Assembly (NCBI GenBank): GCA_038277395.1
Contig: CM076190.1
Span: 183,026,001 to 183,090,000, forward strand
Direction of reading: 5' to 3'
Origin: Dryocosmus kuriphilus
Lineage: Eukaryota > Arthropoda > Insecta > Hymenoptera > Cynipidae
Length of the DNA stretch: 64,000 bases
Shown here piece by piece: positions 22,191-34,154 of this stretch. The position numbers were made by a program, and so were the translations under genes. Positions within the stretch are counted from its first letter, which is position 1. Each line of letters opens with the position of its first letter. The notes under the pieces were generated by a model. The model worked only from the letters and a program-made list of their open reading frames with translations, was not told the origin of the DNA and did not search any database.

Positions 22191-22870
22191 AATAATCAAA
22201 CTCAAGAATTTGTATCGAACCTCAAATATAATAATAAATATATTTATTTAATGTAAGTCTTTAATACGTTTCAAGGTATTTACCTGTTGTTATCACAAAT
22301 CAGTAAGACTGCTAAAAAATCTAATAATGTATTTTAAAGCGAGTACGAGATCAAATAAAAATTTTTTGCCACTTAGGAGTTTGTTTTTGAAATTTTGAAT
22401 TTCGAAAGCGAACAAAAAAAGAGAAATGCTCTCCCTCCGCCGAAATTTTCTTATTTTGGAAAAAAATTATATTTAGAGGTTCCACAAATGCCTTGAAGTT
22501 CATCGCGTATTTCCCATAAGAAAAAAAGACATTTTTGTAAATTTTCATATCTGTTCAAAATTAGCCAAATAATACAGATACAAATTTGAGTTTTGAATTT
22601 CACTCCCATTAGCCTATTTTAAACAGTCCCAAAAAAACCCCAATAAGTGAAGAATTGGGTTTTTGCGAGTTTTCGGCACTAATTCTTATTTTTTTGCGGT
22701 TTCTTTCAGTACAAGTTATTTCTAGTAGGTACATGAACTATTTCTTTCTACTGATAAGTATATATCTCAATAAATCATTTAAAAAATTTGTTATTGCTTA
22801 TAACAATACTCTCCTAGAGTAATTCTAGAAAGTTGCGGTTTTCTCCGAAATTTTCAACCATTTGTCCACT
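22191..22870. other. AT-rich stretch, no gene seen
   Basis: No start, splice or domain evidence and no obvious repeat beyond homopolymers. Confidence 0.4.
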
Positions 22871-22879
22871 TCTGACTTA

Positions 22880-24540
22880 GATAAGAGGTAATAATTAACG
22901 ATTCAAAATTAAACTATTTTTCATCGAAAATATGGTTTTGTTTGTTAAAAATTCCTTTTTTTTTGGTTGATAGTTCAATTACTTTTGCTTGAAATATAAT
23001 CGTTTTTTGTTCAAGACTCAACTATAAAATTATTGTTATAGAATGCATCTTTATTGATTGAAAATTCAATTGTTAGATTTATGGTCAAAAATTATCTTTC
23101 TTCTTTGTTTTAGAGAACAACTCGTTTGTTTCAAATTCGTCTTTTTCAGTTAAATATTCAACTAATGTGTTCGAGAATTACTTTTTTGCAGCTGAAAATA
23201 TAACTATTGTTGATTAAAAATTAATTTTTTTTGTTTGAGAATGTAACTCTTTTATGAAAAATGTAAATATTTTAGTTGAAAGTTAATTTTTTTGCTTAAT
23301 AATTCAACTGCTTTTTGTTCAAAATTTATCTCTTCTATTTTTGGTTGAAAATTCATGTGTTTTAGTTGAAAGTTCAAGTGTTTTATCGAAAATGCTTATT
23401 TTTCTGTTTGACAATTCAAATATTTTGTTAAAAATTAGTATTTTTCAATCAAAAATTAAACTTTTCCGCTAAGAATTAATTTGTTTGGGTGAAAATATAA
23501 CTATTTTTTTCTGAAAATTTACTTTTTGTTTGAGAATGTAACTTTTTTGATAAAAAATTCAAACATGCTGGTTGAAAACTAATTCTTTTCGGTTGAAAAT
23601 TCAACTATTTTTGGTTCAAAATTTAGGTGTTTCATTTTTGGTTTAAAACTTTATTCTTAGTTAAAAAATTACACTGTAAGATTTTTTATTCAGAATTCAT
23701 CCTTTTTAGTTGAAAATTTAACAATTTTTTTGGGAAATTCAATTATTTTCTTAAAATTTCATGTTTGGTTGAAAAATCCCGTTTTTTGGTTTAAAATAAA
23801 TTTCTTTTCTTGAAAATTAATATTTCTAGGGTGGAAATTTTACTGGTTTATTGCAATTATTTTCTTTTGATAAATAAAGTATTTTTAGTTGAAAAATAAT
23901 ATTTTCTGGCTTACATAAGTGAAACATACAAATTTTCTTGAGAACTTATCTTTTTTGGATAAAAATTCAACTGTTACATTTTTGGTCGAAGATTAATAAT
24001 TTTTTTTCTGTGTTGAAAATTCAACACAAAACTTTGTTAAAACCTGACATTTTTCAGTACAAATTAAGCTATTCCGTTGAAAACAATTTTTTTTTTTGTT
24101 GAAAATTCATCTTTCGTCAGTCGAAATTCAACTGTCTTTAAAAAATTTGTTTGTAATTAATAATAATTCAGCTATTTTTGGTTCAAGTCAATTACAACAT
24201 TTTGGTTCGAGAATTCATTTTTTATAATTAGAAATTCAATTATTTTCTTAAAAATTGGTCTCTGTTTATTGAAAATTAGGCCACTCCGTTGAAAGTTTAT
24301 TTTTTGTTGACAACATAAATTTTTTTTAATTAAAAATACACTTTCTTTGTTGAACATTTACCCTTTTTAAGTTAAAAATTCAAAAATTTTGGTTCAAGTT
24401 TCAACTGTTACATTTTCTATTGAATAGCTTGAAATTCAACTTTTTTTTTTGCATATCCCTTTTCTTTGATTGATAATAATAATTGAATTATATTTTTGAT
24501 TAACGATTTAATTAGTTTTTGAAAATGCAATATTTCGACT
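22880..24540. repeat. Degenerate short tandem repeat (TTGAAAATTCAAC-type)
   Basis: Variants of TTGAAAATTCAACTATTTT, TTTGGTTGAAAATTCA and GTTGAAAATT recur throughout at irregular spacing of a few tens of bases. The basic word is itself palindromic (TTGAA...TTCAA). No coding sequence is present. It is an old satellite-like tract. Confidence 0.75.
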
Positions 24541-24949
24541 GGAAATCTTAAGACATTTTAAACGTTTGAAATTGAGTTCAATGTATTTGGTGCATATATT
24601 AATTTTATTCATAATAATTTCACAATTGGATTGTCGAAAAACCCGATTTTTTGAAACTCGAAACGTAATGTAGCATTCGAAATTCAAAAAAAGTTATTCC
24701 AGAGATCGCATTCCTGCATCGATTTCAAAGTTTTTTTTTTCGAATTGAAAGGATCTGTCAAAGCTGATTGTTAAAAATAGATTTCATTAATTTTTTATTT
24801 AAATTGCAAAACGCTATTTTGTGAATCAGTGGAAGTTTTCTTAACTTTTACAAATGTACAATTGGGTTCATTGAAAAAATTCGATAATAAAAGGTCCCTA
24901 AATTTCTTCTTACAGGATTAAGGTATTTACTCTTAATCGATCCTCCAGA
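24541..24949. other. AT-rich stretch, no gene seen
   Basis: Nothing recognisable lies between the degenerate repeat tract and the LINE remnant. Confidence 0.4.
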
Positions 24950-25312
24950 TCGTGTGTACCGGACAAGCACCTCTGGAGTAGCTGTACCGTATGGTATTTA
25001 AAAAATTAATCAAAATACAATATAAAATAAATATTAAAGAATTTCCCCTACAAAATCTTGCTTTGTTCCTAATTAGGGAATATTTCATGAGCTTATTCTT
25101 AATTCGTTTATTTATACTCTCTCCCTTTTACGGGTTTGAGAGTCATTACATAACCACCACATCTTTACATCCAGCGCAGATTTTACAAATACTTATTCCT
25201 ACCTTATCCTATATGTACATAACTTCTTAATCTCTAATCTAAATCTACGCACTGCCGCTCAAGACCTTGGGCTTCCGTCTCGTCTCGCCATTTCCATTCT
25301 GTTGATGGTACA

Positions 25313-25495
25313 TTAATCCTCGACTCTACTGACTTTTCTTTTGCCTTTATACGAATCATTTTGGCTCTTCTCTACCCTGTATGACCTGCTCTTTCTCTCA
25401 GCCTTTCCAATTTCTTTATCCATCCCTAGCACATTCCAAAAAACTACTTTAATCCCTTTTTCGCACTCTCTTTCCCTTCTCCCCACATTATTCAT
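25313..25495 (-). pseudogene. Start of LINE ORF2 (endonuclease N-terminus)
   Basis: The frame overlaps the ORF1 stop and reads NNVGRRERECEKGIKVVFWN, where IKVVFWN matches the first strand of an apurinic/apyrimidinic-type LINE endonuclease (usually xLFWNVxG). It ends after about 60 residues and the catalytic residues are absent. Confidence 0.5.
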
Positions 25496-26487
25496 CTCAT
25501 CTCGTTCGCAAACCGCGGCGCTTCTACTCTGTTCTTAGCCACCTCTGCTCCCCATCGCCCTTGAGACCGCTCACCTATTTTCAAGTCCTCTCTCTCTTCG
25601 TCCCATATCCACACCGTTTCATTCACCCACAACATTTCTCTCCCAAACCAAACTCTATTCCCTTTTCTCCTCTCCTCCCAAGCCCTCTCTCCTATTAACC
25701 ATCTTTTCCTTCTCTCCCTCCATATCATATCTTCATCAATTCTTTCTTTTCTTCCCCTAAGCACCTTCTTCTTCCTCATTACCTCTCTCCTCTCCACTTC
25801 ATTTCCCAGTTTGACTACGTACATCCTCGCTTTTCCTCCTGTCTTGTTGCCCACCCCCTTTATCTCCTGCACCCTGACATTTGCCCATATGTCCGTCAAA
25901 AGTTTCTCTACCTCCTTTTTCCCCGTTTCGCTTTCTACTTGCAATCTTTGTATAACGACATTTCTCCTTTTCTTTTCCCTTTCAAACCCCTCCATGTTCC
26001 TTTCTAACCCACGTACTCTACTTTTCATTCTCTCATTCTCCTCTCACAAGTTCACATCTCCCTCTTCCCCGTCCCCTCTACCTATTTCCTCACGATTATA
26101 TTGACGTTCAGCTCTGCATTCTAAATTACGTACCCTCTCTTCTACCTGCCTTATTACCTTTCTCCCCTCTTCCTGCTTTTTTTCCTGTTCCTTCTCCAAC
26201 CTCTCCATCTTTTGCCACACTTTTTCTTTCTCTTTCTTCCAGCACTTTTCCCATTTCTCTTTTACCTTTATGACTATACTCTCTGTTCCCCTCCCATGTT
26301 CCTTCTCTTCTGCTAGCCCTCTACTCACTGCCTTCTCTAACTCTCGGAACAGATTTTCCATTGTGTCTTTTGTCTTATCTAATGCCTTATCCATGGCCTT
26401 ATTTGACTCTTAACACCTTATCAATTGACTTACCAAACTCTAACCTTTCTGCGTCTCCCCCACTAGCCCCACCTGCCCGGCTCGTCA
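25492..26487 (-). pseudogene. LINE ORF1-like coiled-coil protein
   Basis: The minus-strand frame starts near the ATG at ~26487 (MNEVTSRAGG), shifts frame near 26405, and runs through a Glu/Lys-rich coiled coil (26394-26044). It meets one in-frame TGA (26046-26044) and continues to 25492. The later part contains EKKRRNVVIQRL and a basic, Trp-containing region (KERIDEDMIWRERRKRWL), as in ORF1 RNA-binding proteins of insect LINEs. The role would be nucleic-acid chaperone for retrotransposition. It is not functional as it stands. Confidence 0.6.
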
Positions 26488-26560
26488 CTTCATTCATTGC
26501 ACACTGGGTTTCAGTCTCTAATTCCCTTCTTCGGGCACGTATTGCCCTCTAGCGCTCTGT

Positions 26561-27065
26561 TGCCTTCGTCTCCTGGTAATCGGCCTGTTACCCAGTGGCC
26601 TGCTAATCTCCTACCTTACCCACTGGTCTACCGCACCACTTATTGACCTCTCGCTCCGCTCCCCAGCCTCCCCTCACCAACCCATCATCCTACGCACTAT
26701 TTCCACACAAAAAGACAGTAGTAATTAACAATAACCAAACCTTACCTCACCATCTGTCTCCCCAGTCTCGTACAACTTCACTACACTGCTCTCTGTTCAC
26801 GAAACTAACTAACTAACGTAACTAACTAACTAACTAACTTCAAACCTAACCTCCCTCTTCAGCATGCACCATTTTTTCTCACTTTTTCCCTTCTTCCACT
26901 TTCCACGACTCTTCCACTCATTCCTCCCACATACCAACTGCCATAACTCTACTCGCAACCCTTTTTTTCACCCCACATAACACTTATTCACCTCCAAAGC
27001 CAAAACGATCGCTCAAATTCCTACACCCATCCCATCACTATCAGTGCCGGAAACGAAAGCCATCA
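26561..27065. other. C/T-rich stretch with (CTAA)n, probable LINE 5' region
   Basis: The plus strand is strongly pyrimidine-rich, continuing the bias of the LINE. A CTAA tandem run lies at ~26802-26840. No separate gene is visible. Confidence 0.4.
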
Positions 27066-27525
27066 TGAGCTTATATAAATTTTTCCGACGAATGAAACAT
27101 TGTTTGGATTCAACATTAACGTGTATTTCAAAAATGCATACTATTTAGATAAATTTTTTATTAACAAAAAAAAAGATAAAGACAATATTGAGAATCTTAG
27201 CGGAGTCATCTACAGAATCAATTGTAAGTGTTGTAGTAAAGTATACATCGGTGAAACTGGGAGGAGATTAAAAGAACGTATTGCGGAACATAAAAGAGAT
27301 TGTGCTGTTGTAAATCAGAACACGGAGTTAGCGCAACACGCATGGAATTTAGATCATTTTTTTTATTTCGATTTTAAAAACATCAAAATTTTAGGAAAAG
27401 AAACAAATACATTTAAAAGACGGATACTCGAATCCATTTTTATCAACAAATTTAAAAAACCTTCCATAAATTTAATAACTGAAACACTTAACATTAATAA
27501 GATATATCAAAGTATCACCAATTGA
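27066..27525 (+). pseudogene. Penelope-like element GIY-YIG endonuclease end
   Basis: The open frame (27100-27525, no ATG at its start) contains SGVIYRINCKCCSKVYIGET, then GRRLKERIAEHKRD and a later glutamate in RRILESIFI. This is the GIY-YIG nuclease of Penelope-like retroelements, including the C-x-C-C cysteines of the zinc knuckle that sits within the GIY and YIG motifs. The reverse transcriptase expected upstream is missing, so this is a 5'-truncated copy. A segment near 28035 (GACTTGAAAAAGGCCAACG) resembles the end of such elements. Confidence 0.7.
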
Positions 27526-28935
27526 AACTTTTTCACTGTTCAAATTTCCCGCCTCTTCATGCTGTATTGTACAGGATAACCATTTTTTTTCTTCGAGCAT
27601 GTAATATAGCCTTATACTCTTTCTCCGGATCTTAATGCTCTTACCTTAATGTAGCCTTATACTCATGTTACCGGATATTAATTCTCTCTCTAATGTACTC
27701 CGTTCCTTAACCAAGTTCGTCGCCTTTTTATAAAAATGTGATTTCTAACTAAATTTCTTAGTCTCTCAATTTATTTTTTAGATAGAGACTAAGTTTGCAG
27801 CTTTCAAAATTATGCTTTATTATATTTATGAAAACATTTTAATTGTCTAATGCTATCTTATAAAATTCAAATAACCTTTTAACCATCGATGATTGACAGA
27901 AAGCATTAAATTATTAAAACAATGTTTCCTTCGTATTTGCTAACAGGTTTGTGTTTTCTTGTTTTACTTTATTATAAAAAAAAACCTTTTTACTGCTTAT
28001 TTTCGGAACCTTTCTATGTTATTTTAATTTTTAGACTTGAAAAAGGCCAACGTTGTGAATAAATGGAGTTCTTTTAAAATGGATTATTCTTTTGTTTTGT
28101 TCACTATGGGTTTCTTTTAATCGACCGTTTAGACCAATTAAACACACAAACAGTTTCCTGTATTTTTGGAAATGGTTAACTATCTCATGGTCCACTTTCA
28201 CTGTAGCCTTTTCCATCCCAACGTAATTGCGAACGTGGTTTTTACAATAATGATATTTTTAACGACGCATTTAGGTGCTTTTTTTGTTCACGGCCCCTTG
28301 AGTAAAGAAGGTATTGCGTTTGTTCACTTTGAAATTCTATTTGCGGTACAATTTCCTCTTCTTCCTCAATATTGGCTGCAACGTTTATTTTATTGATTCT
28401 TTTATTAAACTCTAATGTTTATAAAAAAAATTTACTGATTTTGTGGGCAGTGAAATTAGTAAACTTTTATAATATTTCTAAAACAATGAATTTCGAAACT
28501 ATAATACACAAGCATTGGTTACTATTTTGATAATCAGTTCCCGAATTTACTCGATGCGCACAATTTAAACACCGTCTTCTTTTGCCGTAGCCTTCCTCGT
28601 CGCCACATGATTGAGAATATCCATCGAATATATGAATATTTTTTTACACATAATGCGCTTATGTGCTCCTGTTAGTTTGCAGTCTTTTACGCAAGCAGAA
28701 GAATTCGAAATTTCTGAAATTTGCATCGATTACATCATACTGTAAATACTGTGGTAAAGACAATACACAGCTAAGATAATAGTTATAAACTATAAAAACT
28801 GTCAATACAAGATCAATAAAAAGAAATGTGATGACCTAGAAATATGCATATAAGTAGCCATACATATAAAGACGTATAATAAAAACACACTGCAATTGTG
28901 TGAAGAGTGATATTATTACATTGATACTCAGCGTT
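27526..28935. other. Mostly unassigned; first part probable Penelope 3' region
   Basis: Up to ~28090 this is likely the 3' region of the Penelope-like element. Beyond it there are AT-rich sequence and short frames with no recognisable domain on either strand. Confidence 0.35.
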
Positions 28936-29247
28936 TTATATTCTAATGTAGTTGACGTAAGTAATTGTAAAAATTTTCAGGTATGTCAAAATATAATTAA
29001 CATTTGGTTTATTTTGAATTTCTTGATCTGTAAGAGCCGCTGTTACTAACTTACTCTTTCCTTGTAGATAATTTATATGTTGGTTAACGAAATTATCTAC
29101 TCGCAAAGGTAACTCACCTTTGAGAAATATAAAATACTTTGTTCTTTTGAATTCACCTTCAATAGGTGCACTAGCTGGTGATTGAGGTTCGAATCCATAT
29201 TTTTTGCAGTACAAGTTAGACCACATAGGCGTCTCCCTGGGGATCAC
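28936..29247 (-). CDS. Unassigned minus-strand frame, possible exon
   Basis: A 103-codon frame reads MIPRETPMWSNLYCKKYGFE and later LPLRVDNFVNQHINYLQG. Residue use looks protein-like, but I recognise no family and see no clear start or splice signals. It ends next to the retroelement fragment carrying the hAT insertion. It could be an exon of a host or transposon gene, or chance. Confidence 0.25.
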   Translation of the reverse strand: MIPRETPMWSNLYCKKYGFEPQSPASAPIEGEFKRTKYFIFLKGELPLRVDNFVNQHINYLQGKSKLVTAALTDQEIQNKPNVNYILTYLKIFTITYVNYIRI

Positions 29248-29365
29248 ATGACCTTGTAGTTGGTGGGAGGGCTTAGGGGTCTAATCGGAAGCGCGACCTG
29301 GAATAGGTGAACCAGAGGGACTGTATCGTGAGATGCGGCTGCTCTGGGGAACTGGGGGTCTCTGG

Positions 29366-32300
29366 CAGAGCCGTAACGAAGGCGGTGCGACCGGTGCGGT
29401 CGCCCAGGGCGCAAGCCCAGGGGGGCGCACCTGTTCGGAAGAATCAAATTTTTTTTTAAATTTGAACTGGCAACCATAAAAAAAGAACTCTAATTCTTTC
29501 AGAGATCTTAGTGTGATCGAATTTCTGTAAACAATGAACATCCGTCGGGCATCAGGAAGTAGTATAAACTTTTGTCTTTACTCATTAGTCATTAATCGAG
29601 ATGGCATCAGTAGTGACATGTCTTAGTAAGCAACATATCACTTGACGAATTTCGCATCATAAAATTTCTCTGGGTTTTCTTCATCTGTTGAGATTTAGAG
29701 ATCTACAAATTTAAGACTATAATTTACGATTTCAGGCAGCTGTCCTGAAACGTGCTCTTATCCATTTTCTTGAAATGATTTTATGATTAATCCCTCTTGC
29801 TTAGGATGCACCTAAATCCAAACTTTCTACGAACCTTCAAATTCTAAGAGTTTATTATGTCTTGACACTAAATCTATAGTACCGTGTGCCCCATCATCTG
29901 TTAAGGGTCAAGATTGTAACTTAGGTAGAATTCTAATTATCTGCCATCGCCCAATTTCGTCAAAACTGAGGAAACTTCTTCGGAATTTTTCGTTTTCCGT
30001 CGAGTCCACTCGAGAACTGTGCACGCCTTCAGGCCCTGGATCTTACCCCCACCTTTGTATTTTGGAAAATCCCCACTTCGACATTCCTGTAACTTACCTA
30101 CGCCACTCAGTCGAGTTCGCAAACCGATAAGCAAACTATTTACCACCGTAGTCACTATGTAATGTTCACTGAACATTTTGTTATTTTTCATTAAATATGT
30201 AAAATAAAACACAACGTAATCGTTAAATAAGTTTTATATTTTAATCTATATATTGTGAAGTGAATTTGTGAATATCTTTGCGTATAATTTTATCTTTTGT
30301 TGGAATAAATCGCTTTTCGAAAGGTAAGTTTAATCATTGTAACATTGTATTATAAGCTTGAATGCATACAACGACCTATCCATACGAAGAATATACATAA
30401 GGCCTCTCTCTTCTTTTATACTTGCGGGACTCTCCTTTAAAAATTAAACGAAAAAAAAATTTTGAAATTTTTACAGAACCTGTATGTTATGTTATGCACA
30501 GACAGTGAGGTAGCACTTTAATGAATCTATATTCCATATATTCTTAATTCAATTTTCAAAATAATTTAAATTCCACTGATTCAAATCAAGAAAGTATAAA
30601 ATTTATACGTTAGCATCGCCTAGAATTTAAACCTTTCTTCTTTCAGTTGGAATCAAGGATGGCAAATGGACCTTCCGGTGCTGCATTTCGAAAATTGAAA
30701 AAACTTAGAGAAGAGGAAGAGAGAAAAAATGCAAAGCGAAAGCTCATGGACAAATATATAGCTTCTGGCACTTTGGTCTCTACAAAATTGCAACTTAAAA
30801 CAGTGGAAGAAGTCCCAATTGCAGAGGCTGAAGAACTTCCAATTCCATCATCAGAAGAAGCAGCTCCATCTTCGTCATCTGAACCATCTGAACTACCTCC
30901 AATTTCGAAACCAGAAGTGCTTCCAGTATCGGCAGTATCTAAAGAAAACTCAGAACGGACGGGTTTGGAGATGGAGACATTTACTTTAAATTATAACGAT
31001 CCCACCTCGTGGCCTCCAATTTGCGATAATGTTAGGCGAAGACTTGTTGCTAATGGTCTTGATCAAGGTAAAGATGTAGATTTTAAAACATTGCCGATCA
31101 ACGAATCGGGTCGTAGGTTTACCAAAGAATGGTTTTATGGCACACAAAAAAATGGAGAAAAAATGGAAAGAAAGTGGCTTATTTATTGTAAAAATAAAGA
31201 CGCGGTATTTTGTTTTCCTTGTTTATTATTTAATGATTCTGTTCGCTCAAAGCATTTCACGAAATCGACAGAAGGATTCAATGACTGGAGACACTTAAGT
31301 CCTGCGTTGCCAGATCATGAAATTTCTATTGCTCATCGTGATAGCTATGTTAAATGGAAGTTTCTTGAAAAAAATATTGAAGAAAAAACGTTGATTGATG
31401 ATTATGTTACTAGTCAATTTGAAGCAGAAAAAAATAATTGGCGTGAAATTTTAAAAGTCATTGTTGACGCTATTTTATTTTGTGCATCGAATAATCTTGC
31501 ACTTAGAGGATCAATCGAACAAATTGGAAATTCTCAAGCAGGTATTTTCTTGAATTTAATTGAATTTGCTAGTCATTACAATCAGATGTTGAAAACCAGT
31601 ATTGATAGTCACACAAAAGTTTCCGTATCCTATTTTTCGCCGAAAATTCAAAATGAAATAATTGAGTTAATGGGGAACAAGGTTTCAAAAGTGATAATAA
31701 ATAAAATAAAACTTGCTAAATATTTTTCTATTTTATTTGACTGCACACCAGATATTTTGCGAAAAGAACAAATGTCTGAAATTATTCGTTTTGTACATGT
31801 AGATGAAAACAAAAAAGTAACTGTAGAGGAGAGATTTATTGATTTTATAGAATCTCACGAAAAATCCGGGTTAGGTCTAGCAACAGAAATTTTACAAGAA
31901 CTAGAACAAGATAAGTTAAATATTGAGGATATTAGAGGGCAAGGATATGATAATGGGTCAAACATGTCTGGAAAATATCGCGGAGTGCAGAGTCGAATTT
32001 TGAAAATAAACAAATATGCCACGTATGTTCCCTGTGAGGCTCACAGCTTAAATTTGGTCGGAAATAATGCAGCTTCTGTTACCCCTGAGATGACAACATT
32101 TTTTGGTATTATACAAATATTGTACACGTTTTTCTCCAGTTCAACGTCCCGATGGGAACGTTTGATGAAAAAATTAAAGTTAACTTTAAAGCGTATATGT
32201 GATACGAGATGGTCTGCGAGATCTAGTGCGGTTAAAGCTTTATGCTTGAATTTTACAGAAGTTTTTGAAGAATTAAAAGAATATTCGTCTGATCTATCAA

Positions 32301-33416
32301 GTTCAGATTCTATGGCAACTGTAAAAGGGCTACTAGTTCAAAAAAATTTTGAGCTCATTTGCACTCTTCTGATTTGGAGCGAAATCCTCCAAAACATTAA
32401 TGTAATTAATAAGGCGTTGCAATCAAAAGATATGACATTAGAGAAATCGATGAAACTTCTTGACGGGCTTTGTACTACGTTACAGAAAATGCGTGACGAA
32501 GGGCTTAATTCCGAAATTCAGGATTCTGAAAAAATAGCAGAGCGTGTAGGTATCGAAGCAAGTTTCTCCAATAAAAGAAATCGTAAAAAAAAGAAAATGG
32601 ACATCGACGAATCAGAAGATAGTGGCAATTTCACTTCTAGACAAAACTTTGATTTACAAATGAATCAAGTTCTTGACACATTATTAACACAAAGTATCGT
32701 TTTAAAGAAACGAAAGAAATTGTTTGCAATTTTTCTTTTCTCTACCGCGACACCTTAAAACAAGCCAGTGTTGATGATCTAAAAATATACGCAGACAAAT
32801 TAGCACAAAAATATGATAAGGATTTGAATGCATATGATATTAAATGTGAAATCGAAAGCTTTAAACATCAAGCTCCGAAGCTTCATTCCGAGTTCTCCTC
32901 TTGCTATCCTCTAGAGGTATTGCAAATTCTTTACGATTTTCATTTAATCGAATCATATCCAAATATCCACATTGCACTGCGTATATTTTTAACTTTGCCA
33001 GTAACGGTTGCTTCCAACGAAAGAAGTTTCAGTAAACTTAAGCTAGTAAAAACCTATTTAAGTTCGACTATGGGACAAATGCGATTAACAAGTTTGGCAA
33101 AGTTATCAATTGAAAACTAGGTCGCAAAAGTAATAGATTTCAATGACGTGATAGATGACTTTGCAAGCGTGAACTCTAGGAGGCAGAAATTGTTATTGTA
33201 GCTTAATGAATTATAATTGTTAACACATAAAATATTTTTCGTGAAATAAACAAATTTTTAAACAAAATTATTATGTTTCTTGTTAGTTTATTCTAGTTTT
33301 AATAAATAATTTTTACTACAAAAATTAAACAAATTTATGGGGGGGGGGGGGGGGGGGTATGAAGGCGCACTAAAGTATTTTTGTCCAGGGCGTCAAAATT
33401 TACCGTTACGGCGCTG
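29366..33416 (+). mobile_element. hAT DNA transposon, ends and target duplication defined
   Basis: The termini CAGAGCCGTAAC (29366) and the complement of CAGCGCCGTAAC (33416) form short inverted repeats. They are flanked by the identical 8-bp target duplication GTCTCTGG (29358-29365 and 33417-33424). Eight-bp duplications and CAG-type ends are hAT hallmarks. The inner left end repeats GGTGCGACCGGTGCGGTCGC and G-rich words. A poly-G run lies near the right end (33339-33357). The transposase lies at 30659-33120. Confidence 0.9.
30659..33120 (+). pseudogene. hAT transposase (ZMYM1-like), one frameshift
   Basis: The frame starts at ATG 30659 (MANGPSGAAFRKLKK), just after TTTCTTCTTTCAG, a good splice acceptor, so a 5' exon is possible. 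Domains in order are a TTF-type zinc finger (KWLIYCKNKDAVFCFPCLLF), a DUF4371/hAT core with FDCTPD, GQGYDNGSNMSG and CEAHSLNL, and a C-terminal hAT dimerisation segment (VTVASNERSFSKLKL). About 800 codons would be the full length. A single frameshift near 32695-32705 takes translation to a premature stop at 32758; the other frame continues through KIYADKLAQKYD to 33120. The copy is otherwise well preserved, suggesting recent activity. It is not active as it stands. Confidence 0.85.
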
Positions 33417-34154
33417 GTCTCTGGTCTGCGGGAACCTGACCAAGAAGCGATCCTTCCAGGGGGTAATGGCAAAGCCTCCTGGAATATCGAGGGCGCGTGT
33501 CTTCATGCCATACCTGTTAACCCATTGCCAAAAGGGGAAGGCTCCAAAGGAGACGGCGACGGCTCCTAAGGGGACGGCTCCAAAGGGGACGGCTCCAAAG
33601 TGGCGAAGGAGAGAATTACCGGGCAGCCGGGGCTCCTCACAAGGGGCTTGGAACAACGGACTTCATCTGGAGCAGCTCCTCATGCCAGTCATGTGGGTGG
33701 GAGGAGAAGAGGCTTCAGGAGCACCCCCTTGAACAGGGAGACGGAATGGTCTAGGGCTCTGAAAACACAGGGCCTGCACTTTGTACACGCACGAGGTGGG
33801 ACTTGTTTCCACAACAGAGTGCGGGAAAGGCGGTGTGGCAAAATGGACTTATAGTCTGAGCGCCGGGGGAGGAGGTGATTGTAGTGGGTAGGGGCCGTTA
33901 TGCCGAGTTCCACCCTCAGTGCGTCAAAAGGATCTCCACTTCCTCCTCCGCCAAACAAAAAAAAAAAAAAAAAAACAAAAAAAATAGACCACATACGGAA
34001 TAAAGCTAGATCTTTCAATAAATAAGCTACAAAATCGCGATCATCAATTCTATACCTACTATTTATACGATCCCCTTTGTTCATGATCAAAAAATGATTC
34101 TCGGAGTTTGACTAGAGAAAATTTTTTATTGAAATATTGGAAAAAATTGTTAGC

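Larger units (their letters stand above)
24950..26560 (-). mobile_element. LINE (non-LTR) remnant
   Basis: On the minus strand the order is a coiled-coil ORF1, the first codons of ORF2 (25495-25313), then a 3'-UTR-like segment down to ~24950 that contains GTATAAATAAA. Most of ORF2 (endonuclease, reverse transcriptase) is missing, so the copy is internally deleted. Confidence 0.6.
29250..33990 (+). mobile_element. Retroelement-like fragment with poly(A), split by hAT
   Basis: The sequence on both sides of the hAT element (29250-29365 and 33425-33990) is GC-richer than its surroundings and ends in an A-run (33958-33990), as for the 3' end of a non-LTR retrotransposon. A small tandem tract (AAGG(A/G)GACGGCTCC, 33540-33600) lies inside. 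No reverse transcriptase is visible, so the class is uncertain. Confidence 0.4.

Noticed and set aside
29186..29196. tRNA or SINE B box (GGTTCGAATCC)
   Set aside because: No A box at proper distance and no cloverleaf. It lies within another open frame.
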